Below the pieces are notes generated by a model that made no database searches, had not been told where the DNA came from, and worked only from the letters and a program-made list of their open reading frames with translations. This document shows positions 59,001 to 64,000 of a stretch of DNA of 64,000 bases, piece after piece (the stretch's first letter is position 1; each line of letters begins with the position of its first letter). Where the stretch lies: NCBI RefSeq assembly GCF_027244095.1, contig NC_069659.1:87417501-87481500 (forward strand), read 5' to 3'. The translations under genes and the position numbers were made by a program. The DNA is from Hemicordylus capensis. Taxonomy: Eukaryota; Chordata; Lepidosauria; Squamata; Cordylidae.

Positions 59001-59296
59001 TGCAGGCGTGCATGCAGGAAGAAAGTACAAATGGGCGCGCGCCCGAAAGCCATGAGCTTTCGAAAGCCATAAGAGATTCGCGCGCGCTGTCTCCGCTTAC
59101 TTCTCAACAGGATGCAGTTGGTGTCCTCGTCATTGGTCTCCCAGCTGAGTGTGTCCCCCACCGGGCGCTTGCACCCAGTGCATAGGAACACCATGGGTGC
59201 GTCTTCCGCTCCAGGGCCTTCCTGGTCCCCGGTCCCCAGACTACTGGGGGACACTACCATCGACACCAAAGTCTCTTCCAGCGGGAGCGCCGCCAT
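43984..59296 (-). CDS. MIS18A: MIS18A, kinetochore/centromere protein Mis18-alpha (five coding exons)
   Basis: Mis18-alpha works with MIS18B and M18BP1 to license CENP-A deposition at centromeres after mitosis (known for the family). Splicing 59101-59296, 53645-53711, 50719-50841, 46828-46921 and 43984-44031 keeps frame throughout and gives 175 residues; human is 233, so the N-terminus is shorter. The Mis18/Yippee-like zinc fold is visible: CTGC at residues 39-42 in exon 1 and CSGC at 95-98 in exon 3 are the two zinc-binding CxxC pairs. Matches to remembered human protein include [25 protein letters not shown] and KRDLFCL. Four of the five exons are very secure; the last is weaker. The gene is head-to-head with MRAP, as in human. 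Its introns hold many transposons, none touching a coding exon. Confidence 0.94.
45609..45887. mobile_element. hAT miniature element A, interrupted
   Basis: Ends cagattttcttaaccttg and caaggttaagaaaccctg with flanks ctcgagag (45601-45608) and ctctagag (45888-45895), one mismatch. Core actacaactcccatcatccc and gatgggaattgtagtcc. Without the inner element it is about 135 bp. Confidence 0.88.
45638..45773. mobile_element. hAT miniature element B nested in A
   Basis: 136-bp palindrome from cagtgattctcaaacttggg to cccaagtttgagaatcactg, exact 8-bp duplication ccctagat at 45630-45637 and 45774-45781. Same family as 14,904-15,039; the arms are nearly identical, suggesting a young insertion. Confidence 0.95.
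46828..46921 (-). CDS. MIS18A: MIS18A coding exon 4
   Basis: A 94-bp exon, acceptor tttccaag|TTATACC, donor AGTAAGG|gtaaga. It encodes [10 protein letters not shown] and an acidic stretch ending [18 protein letters not shown], aligning with human SYVLGSSEKQ and LFNLESRVEIEKSLTQ, the start of the C-terminal coiled coil used for Mis18 complex assembly. A second GT six bases earlier (CTA|gtaagg) is also a possible donor; both leave phase 0, so they would differ by only two residues. Confidence 0.93.
47035..47513. mobile_element. 479-bp hAT element in MIS18A intron 3
   Basis: Left taagatgtgcatggaactgg, right ctgttcgcacatctcaa, exact 8-bp duplication ctactgaa at 47027-47034 and 47514-47521. GC-rich core with many gaacc/ggttc words. 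Confidence 0.8.
47534..49702. mobile_element. pogo/Tigger-like miniature element, split by L1
   Basis: Left end cagtcattcctcaccaacc and right end ggttggcaagggatgactg are inverted copies, followed on the right by ta, as in the Tigger group. The TA target is not clear on the left. An L1 sits at 47,962-49,606, and a short L2-like tail (tctggaagggtggtatataa) at about 47,660. Confidence 0.7.
47962..49606 (+). mobile_element. 5'-truncated L1 LINE, ORF2 C-terminal part
   Basis: Carries the last 480 or so codons of ORF2, from 47,968 to TAG at 49,405-49,407, interrupted by a single in-frame TAA at 48,835-48,837. The zinc-like motif [18 protein letters not shown] (C-x2-C-x7-H-x4-C) and the start [20 protein letters not shown] are typical of squamate L1. 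AATAAA and an A-rich tail end it. The 10-bp duplication cctcactaac flanks it (47952-47961 and 49607-49616). A single stop over 1.4 kb suggests a fairly young copy. Confidence 0.93.
49703..50718. other. MIS18A intron 3, AT-rich
   Basis: Nothing recognised besides intron sequence. Confidence 0.4.
50719..50841 (-). CDS. MIS18A: MIS18A coding exon 3
   Basis: A 123-bp exon, acceptor atttacag|CATGC, donor GAAAG|gtaaga. Its first base completes the Cys codon opened in exon 2. It carries the second zinc CxxC ([18 protein letters not shown]) and [14 protein letters not shown], aligning without gaps to human LCCAGCSLNLGYVYRCTP and YKRDLFCLSVEAIES. This is the best-conserved piece of the gene in the window. 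Confidence 0.96.
51362..51600 (-). repeat. MIR-like CORE SINE in MIS18A intron 2
   Basis: Minus strand: gtgtagtctagtggctaaga (A box), ggtttcaatctcgcctc (B box), aagccactccctcccagcc and a tail gcactatacaaatgc, the standard MIR layout. Confidence 0.8.
51601..53644. other. MIS18A intron 2, no other feature
   Basis: A short (CCA)n patch near 51,815-51,836; the open frames here lack splice and homology support. Confidence 0.4.
53645..53711 (-). CDS. MIS18A: MIS18A coding exon 2
   Basis: A 67-bp exon with acceptor tttcag|GTGTT and donor GGCTG|gtaagt. It encodes [22 protein letters not shown] plus part of a Cys codon, aligning with human [23 protein letters not shown]. Where human has C-V-S-C the lizard has S-V-T-H, so the extra cysteine pair is absent; those residues are not the zinc pairs of the fold as I know it. 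It is too short to stand out as an open frame and was found by homology and splice sites. Confidence 0.93.
53990..54475 (+). repeat. L2-group LINE, ORF2 end and 3' UTR
   Basis: Frames give [20 protein letters not shown] and [11 protein letters not shown] then, in a shifted frame, [12 protein letters not shown]: the usual C-terminus of this LINE group, followed by an AT-rich 3' UTR ending gtactggaggggcgggatat. Confidence 0.8.
54790..56026 (-). mobile_element. Non-autonomous Helitron carrying a pyrimidine-rich tandem array
   Basis: On the minus strand it starts TCTATATATTTAATTCTC right after an A and ends GGGTTCAGCTAG before a T, the Helitron pattern (5' TC, 3' CTRR, insertion between A and T). 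The terminal hairpin acaga-gca-tctgt lies about 10 bases inside the CTAG. No target duplication, as expected. About 54,840-55,700 is an array of variants of ttctgccccagtctcctc, ctgctttctcgccgcc and attatttatctc; no Rep/helicase is present. Confidence 0.85.
56185..56360 (+). repeat. MIR-like SINE fragment
   Basis: gctggtgtggtgtagtggct (A box) and gagttccccaattcaaattt at the B-box position, followed by a worn body. Confidence 0.6.
56515..57151. mobile_element. 637-bp hAT element in MIS18A intron 1
   Basis: Left tagggatatatggctcaag, right gttttgttcacagcccta, exact 8-bp duplication gattaagt at 56507-56514 and 57152-57159. The GC-rich core with ggccatttttgaggtgactg is internally palindromic. Confidence 0.92.
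57570..57755 (+). repeat. L2-group LINE 3' end
   Basis: ctcaagtcacatttatttca, ccaagcctttgactagctg and the terminus attgccatgagatgttatat with ggcagtatagaaatg. Confidence 0.7.
57787..58131. mobile_element. Palindromic miniature transposon in MIS18A intron 1
   Basis: aaggctccttcagtcatt and gaaggctcgctgtacacatg on the left are mirrored by gggtacagtgagccttcag and actaaggagcct on the right, meeting near 57,960. No clear target duplication, so superfamily is open. Confidence 0.7.
58263..58503 (+). repeat. Sauria-type SINE, full length
   Basis: gcgtggtgtagtggttagag (A box), gacccgagttcaaatcccc (B box), tgggtgactctgggccagtc, ctcagcctaacctacttcac, gctctgggctccttgcagga, then (AAT)n at 58,478-58,503. 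Best copy of the family in the window. Confidence 0.95.
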
Positions 59297-59480
59297 TCTC
59301 TTTCAAGCTGCCCGCGCGGCGCCCCGCCCCTCCAATGCCGGAAACAATAGCAGCAACGCGGCGTCGCTCTAGCTAGCACACACTGGCCGAGTCCTCCTTT
59401 CTCTTTTCCCTTTCCCAAGGAGAAGAGCAGGGTGGCAGCGGCGGCGCTTGGAGTGCCAGTGCGCCTGCGCCCCCTGTAAG
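58970..59480. promoter_or_regulatory. CpG-rich start region between MIS18A and MRAP
   Basis: CpG density is far higher here than in surrounding DNA, with runs such as gcgcgcgcc and a GC box next to MIS18A exon 1. MIS18A starts leftward from it. The MRAP ATG is about 870 bases to the right, so a shared promoter with a non-coding MRAP first exon is possible. A strong plus-strand donor (CCCCCT|gtaagcg) at about 59,475 would fit such an exon, but this is inference. Confidence 0.65.
59101..59296 (-). CDS. MIS18A: MIS18A coding exon 1
   Basis: The start codon at 59294-59296 follows an in-frame TGA a few codons upstream, so it is the first usable ATG in this frame. The exon encodes 65 residues plus one base: an acidic, low-conservation N-terminus and then the first zinc CxxC ([16 protein letters not shown]), close to human FLCSGCRRPLGDSLSW. 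The donor reads GAGAA|gtaagc, leaving phase 1. It lies inside the CpG-rich promoter region, and a GC box (ggggcggggc) is about 35 bases upstream of the ATG. Confidence 0.95.
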
Positions 59481-60165
59481 CGCGGTAGTGGAACAGCTTT
59501 GAAAGTGCCGATTGGGCTGTACTGTGAGGCTGCTCTGGGCTGGGGAGACTTTCTGATTAGGAAGTACACGGGACTTACTTCTGAGTAAACATGCGTAGGC
59601 TCAGGCTGCGTGCTTGGCAAAAATGTATAGAAGCATTCGGGGTAAACTTAGCGTAGGAACACACATCTCTCCTCTCCCTTAACACATATTCCAGAGAATT
59701 TTATGCACACTTCGGCCCCGCCCGAAAGTGACATTGTTTTCACATCGTTTAGGCCAGAGCCAATACTTTTTTCTTTTTCTTTCAGAGACTTTAAGTCCTT
59801 ATATGACCTAATCTGCGCACTGTACTCTGTTGAAGCGCTTCTGCTTCAAGAAAACTAATTTGACGAGAGATAACAGGAACGGGTTTTCCACAAGCAACGT
59901 TCCACTTTCAGCAGCTCTTTTAAGAAGTACGGTCTCCTACACCAATATTGCTTCTAGTTACTGCTTGCCAAGATTTTATCTTACAGCTTGTGCTAATTCC
60001 TTGTTTATTCAGCGCTATATTATGGTGAAATTAATTACAGTTAGGTAGTCCTTGAGGATCTCACGTCAAATGAAAAATGGCCCACATGCTTACACAATTC
60101 CTTTTATAGGAACACCCAAGTACATTTTAATACGTGTGTATGGTTAGAGTTCTGAACTGACTGAA

Positions 60166-60271
60166 ATGGCGAACACAACAAATTCACCTGATTATATTTG
60201 GTCTTACGAAGATTATTGGGACTATTTAGACCCAATTCCCGTCGATGCAACCAAGCTGAAGGCAAACAGAT
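60166..60271 (+). CDS. MRAP: MRAP coding exon 1
   Basis: Starts at ATG 60166-60168 (MANTTNSPDY, like human MANGTNASAP) and ends ACAGAT|gtaagt, leaving one base. It encodes the extracellular or cytosolic N-terminal domain of the dual-topology protein. A possible acceptor (ggttag|agttc) lies just upstream of the ATG, consistent with upstream non-coding exons as in human, but these cannot be placed. Confidence 0.95.
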
Positions 60272-61854
60272 GTAAGTATTGCCACTTTTTCTTTGCATGA
60301 AAATAAAATAATAAAGCCTTTATATGAAAGCTTTCCTTTTATGTAATGTTACATTTAAATTGATTTTAAAATATAATACTTCTTTTAAATATAATACTAA
60401 AGCAGCAAATTGGTTTTAATCTGACAATCTGGCTTTTTCAAGAGGTGGCATTAAAAATTGTGAACATATTTCTTTATTGGGAGTGTTGTGTCGATTAAGA
60501 TACACCACTGCCTTAGCACCTAGTAAGGCAACCTATTACGACAACTTCTGTAAAATGCAGAAATAAAGTCATCTTGCATTAGGATTTTGGGAAGGGGATG
60601 CTTATCCAGTGCTACATTCCCAATCATCATCATTTAATATTTCATGGTAAAAATAAAAAGCAGCCTTCATTGAGGTGATGTTGCAATATTTAGTAAGAAG
60701 GCATGTTTCAAATGCTCCGGCATCAGCTAGGTATATCAATATGTTATTTCTTTCAACAGATTCAATTGTCATTGCCTTTTGGATTGGGCTTGCTGCGTTT
60801 GTAGCATTTCTCTTCTTTATTTTGTTCTACATGTCTCGGTCTGATTCTACACCCATAAGGTAAGTAAGGTGTCTGAGTTTCACAGATGATAACAATTCTA
60901 AAACTTCAGTCTCCTAGGAGAGAGTCAATATGGATGCAGAGCCTAGCTGAAAATCCTTGACCATGCAGTAGTGACTGTTTTGGCTACATTGCGTCTAAAA
61001 CTGAAAGACATTGTTTGCTGGCTTTGTTAGGCTAAATTTTAGTGCTCTTGATTCTTGCCTTGTATAAAGCATCTCATAACTTTCTTTGAGGGAATCCTAA
61101 TAGGGGTTACAATCTTTGTGGCAGTATCTGCAAGATCCCTATGCTTAAGATCCCTATTCTTCTTGGTTGTTACTTTAAATTAAAAATGCATGGAGATGCA
61201 TTTGGAGATGCTCTGGGTCTAATTTTTTTCAGCCACTGATTCTAGTTTATTATCTCGAAGAATTTAAAGCAAGACTAACTGGAGCAATAGGCAACAATAA
61301 AAGCTGCCAGGAATTACCTTTTGGTTCCATGATAGGTATGTTTTTCAGGAAAGCATTGGTAAAAGAAAACATACTGAATCTTCTATGTGCCATATAAACT
61401 TAAATTAAGGCTGCCATCATACATGCTTAAGGCCATATAAACTGAAATTAAGGCTGCCATCATACATGCTTATCAGGGAATAAGAATTTTTTTAAACTCA
61501 GTGACTGACATGTTGTGCAAGGCAACATGCTATGTCCGTTGAAAATAATGGACATAGCACTGCAGAAGTACACTTGCACAGTAGTGGGCGAGCCCTGTTC
61601 CACAGCACCATGGGCATCACTTTAGACCACAGCAGTGCAGGCAGTTCAGAACAGACCACGTTGTCTTATGTCAGCCAATGGGACTGCTTGGGATTGTGCA
61701 GTATTTTCAGATTCTGCACCCTGCAATATCAGGACAATTAACCTGTAACTGGATTGTAATATTCAAAATGTCTTCTATGTTACATTTCAGGCCAGTGTTT
61801 TCTTCAAAATTCCTGTCAATCAGGGAACCCTTCTTACATAAACTTGTCAGATGA
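60166..61854 (+). CDS. MRAP: MRAP, melanocortin-2 receptor accessory protein
   Basis: MRAP is a small single-pass protein that forms antiparallel dimers and carries the ACTH receptor MC2R to the cell surface (known family function). Exons 60166-60271, 60760-60859 and probably 61791-61854 give 89 residues. The diagnostic parts are plain: an N-terminal N-x-T site (N3), tyrosine-rich WSYEDYWDYLDPIPVD at 12-27, LKANR at 31-35 before the membrane segment (the region tied to dual topology), and a helix at about 37-60 beginning SIVIAFWIGLAAFV, nearly identical to human SIVIAFWVSLAAFV. The PIPVD segment and LKA-SIVIAFW separate it from MRAP2. The C-terminal tail is short and poorly conserved. It sits between MIS18A and a probable URB1, as in human. 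Confidence 0.93.
60760..60859 (+). CDS. MRAP: MRAP coding exon 2 (transmembrane exon)
   Basis: Acceptor tttcaacag|ATTCA and donor CATAAG|gtaagt flank a 100-bp exon encoding the single membrane helix (residues about 37-60) and the juxtamembrane SRSDSTPIR. If the following intron is retained, a TAA at 60861-60863 would end the protein at 69 residues. Confidence 0.95.
61389..61472. repeat. 43-bp tandem duplication in MRAP intron 2
   Basis: Two nearly identical 43-base units beginning gccatataaact sit back to back (61389-61431 and 61432-61472), differing by about two bases, so the duplication looks recent. Confidence 0.85.
61791..61854 (+). CDS. MRAP: MRAP candidate last coding exon
   Basis: A strong acceptor (ctatgttacatttcag|GCC) and the phase-2 frame left by exon 2 give RPVFSSKFLSIREPFLHKL then VR and TGA at 61852-61854. 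No clear similarity to the human alpha tail is seen, which is expected since MRAP tails diverge quickly. The call rests on splice site and frame only. AATAAA at 62243-62248 and ATTAAA at about 62628 could serve as poly(A) signals. Confidence 0.45.
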
Positions 61855-63355
61855 AAAATCCCTGCATGTTTACCATTGAACTTGTGTATGTGACATTGGC
61901 TTCTAAGGTTGCACTATCACTTTGCATAGGAAGTTGGCTTCGTATACCTGTCGCCTCACTTGATAGGTAGCCCCAGAAAATCCAACATTGCAGGTGCATA
62001 TTATAATGGAAGATTAGCAATGACAAAAAACCCCTCTCTTGGGCAAGTTGAAAGCCATGATCTTCTCCTTAGGGCACCTCTACATCTAATCTTTTGGGGA
62101 AGTAACATTCAAACAATAATTTTGCAACTTTATTTGTTCACAGGAATGGAGGATCATAGAAAATATCCCCATGGAATTATTCAAAAAATATTCATCAAAA
62201 TCATGTAACCATACTAAACCTTACAAATAATCAGGTGGAAAAAATAAAAGTGATGTGCTGAAATAACAGCTCACTGCATGAAAACCTCAGCAACAATTTT
62301 AGGATTCATCACAACTGAAATATGTAGCCTACTTCAAGAGGAATGAAATAATTACACAGAAATATGGATAGCAGCCTCTTTAAGAACAAGTAACTACTTA
62401 TAAGAGGTAGGTTGTTAGATTAACACAATCAAATCAGTTTCTGCACATAAGTAAAGCATTCCACACATGAAGAAATATTAAATATTTCTGTATGGCATTG
62501 ATTTTTGCTCACAACGATGTAGCCCTTGGATTGTAAACCCTCTGAAGCATGCTGAGCACTAAAGAAATGTTACAAAGTTGTATGCAGTACTTTACCTGAA
62601 ACATTCTGTTTATAAATACTGTGATATTATTAAAGGAAAATTGCTTTAGGCATTGGTGGTTTGTTTATTTTATAAATATATACATCCATGCTAGATCATC
62701 TTCACATTCTTTAAAGCAGAGGACAAATATATATATATTTAAAGATACTACAGAGTTTGGTTTGTACATTGTTCTGTGATCACATTCAGCTATAGCCTAG
62801 AAATAACATTTCCCTATAAAGGTTTTTAATACCACCTTTGCTGTGGTCAACTAGAAACTTTCTGCTAAATTCTATTGAAATGAACTGGAGTTGGCAAAAG
62901 TTCAGCCCTCTTGAGTTCCTTGATATCTGGACAGGAGGCTCATTATATCCATACTGAGCAACTTCATTAAAATTCAGCTCAAAACAGCACTTTCCCCCCT
63001 TTTCTGTTGAATAACATTGATACTTATTTTTCTGTGCCAATTAATTTGTTTTAGTATAAAATGATTAAGATTCCAACCAACCATTCTAGCTTTAAGCCAG
63101 AGTTTTGGGGATTTTTTGCTTTTCCAGTAGTTGGACACTTTAAAATTGTAACTTCTAAAGGTAGCCCTAAAATCCTAGACTGACAACTTCTGAAAAAATA
63201 AATAGAAAGTATTTCTTCAAAACTCCACATTTTAAAAATTTACACCATTTTAATGTTATTCATACAAAATATGTGTATCAAAACAATTCCTTAAAAAACT
63301 AGGTAGATCTGTACAGAATAGATTCCCCCCCCTTCAGTCAAGGTGAAACTGATGC
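61855..63355. other. MRAP and URB1 3' ends, non-coding
   Basis: No coding exon is seen. The interval holds plus-strand poly(A) motifs (62243, about 62628) and a minus-strand AATAAA (about 62664), so the two 3' UTRs probably end close together or overlap. The DNA is AT-rich without clear transposons. Confidence 0.4.
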
Positions 63356-63570
63356 TTAGGACTGAAAGTCGGGGTGTAGAATTAAGAATGAGTAAATATC
63401 TTTGCACACAGAAACCATCGCTTCAGATTCCCATATGTTGTGATCGCCACTGTTTTGTTTACTGTCTACAGCTCCACATATCAGCTTAACATGAGATGTA
63501 AACATTTCTGGTTGCTGTGCTCCCAGCCACATGTCTCCAATATAGACAGAAGTGAGGAATAGACCTGCAG
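63356..63570 (-). CDS. URB1: Probable last coding exon of URB1 (partial gene)
   Basis: After acceptor cttgcttcctag|CTGCAG an open minus-strand frame runs about 70 codons to TAA at 63356-63358. It encodes an ordinary globular-looking peptide (GLFLTSVYIGDMWLGAQQ, then MFTSHVKLICGAVDSK, WESEAMVSVCKDIYSFL). URB1, a nucleolar protein of 60S ribosome biogenesis, lies convergent to MRAP in human, so position, strand and being a stop-bearing exon all fit. I cannot align the sequence to human URB1 from memory, so the name rests mainly on synteny. An alternative acceptor six bases downstream (ctgcag|GTC) is possible. A minus AATAAA lies at about 62664-62669. Confidence 0.55.
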
Positions 63571-63772
63571 CTAGGAAGCAAGAAAAGCATAGTCTCAATC
63601 AATAGTTTTATTACAAAAAGTTGATGTATATCCCTTATTTACTATGCATATTTCTTGTTCAACATTCTTAAGCATTGCCAGCTGGCTCAGACTGGTTTAA
63701 TTTCTCAATCAAGTGTTAATACTGCTAGAAATTCACATTCTAGACTACTAATTGATTTCTTAATAGCCTGGT

Positions 63773-64000
63773 CTGGATAGTACTTCCCCAGCTCACGCAA
63801 TTAAAAGGAGGATGTATTGAGTGTGCACCCATTGTAATGTTCTCATGCATCTTTTTATTGTGTGGTGGGACCCATTTATCCAAATGGCAATTCTGTATAT
63901 GCTCCAAATATTAGTTTAACTAGTATTTGGAGTTCATGTCGAGTTGCCATTTAGATGAGCAGCCTCCTACTGTGATAAAGGGACACACCAGGAGGGCATT
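63773..64000. mobile_element. Miniature transposon, second copy of the 14,770 family, cut by window end
   Basis: Shares attaaaaggaggatgt, gcatctttttattgtg-type words, tgctccaaatattagtttaa, ctagtatttggag and acaccaggagggc with 14,770-15,262, without the inner 136-bp insertion. Confidence 0.75.

Overview
The window is vertebrate nuclear DNA, almost certainly from a squamate reptile (lizard or snake). It has short exons with GT-AG introns, a CpG-rich promoter and a squamate-like repeat mix: Sauria-type tRNA SINEs, a 5S-rRNA-headed SINE, CR1, L2-like, R4 and L1 LINEs, many hAT miniature elements, Tc1 and pogo-like DNA transposons, a Helitron, and LTR-element fossils including a Ty1/copia piece. 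The species cannot be read from the sequence. No bacterial-type features (operons, CRISPR, IS elements) are present.

Layout. From 1 to about 42.9 kb I find no host exon: this is repeat-rich intergenic DNA. The genes lie in the right third. MIS18A (centromere/CENP-A loading factor) is on the minus strand from 59,296 down to about 43,984 in five coding exons. MRAP (melanocortin-2 receptor accessory protein) is on the plus strand from 60,166, with two confident coding exons and a likely third. A minus-strand exon at 63,356-63,570 is most likely the last exon of URB1. The order MIS18A(-) MRAP(+) URB1(-) matches human chromosome 21q22.1 as I remember it, which supports the calls. MIS18A and MRAP are head-to-head across a CpG-rich start region. 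MRAP and URB1 are tail-to-tail with closely spaced or overlapping 3' ends.

Mobile DNA. The most informative structure is nesting. One roughly 250-bp SINE at 15.9-17.2 kb is split by four later insertions, two of them hAT elements in the same 8-bp target. A 1,050-bp hAT element sits inside a Sauria SINE at 25.7-27.0 kb and has an opposite-oriented relative at 18.2-19.2 kb. Within MIS18A, intron 4 holds a decayed Tc1 element containing a miniature hAT that itself contains another. Intron 3 holds a pogo/Tigger-like element split by a truncated L1. Intron 1 holds a 1.24-kb Helitron filled with a pyrimidine-rich tandem array. Target-site duplications readable by eye support most of the hAT calls.

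I found no convincing new biological system. The items most worth following are the SINE insertion stack, the Helitron-borne minisatellite, the hAT set with terminal CCCTA or CAGGGGCG motifs, the short predicted MRAP tail and the unsettled last exon of MIS18A.
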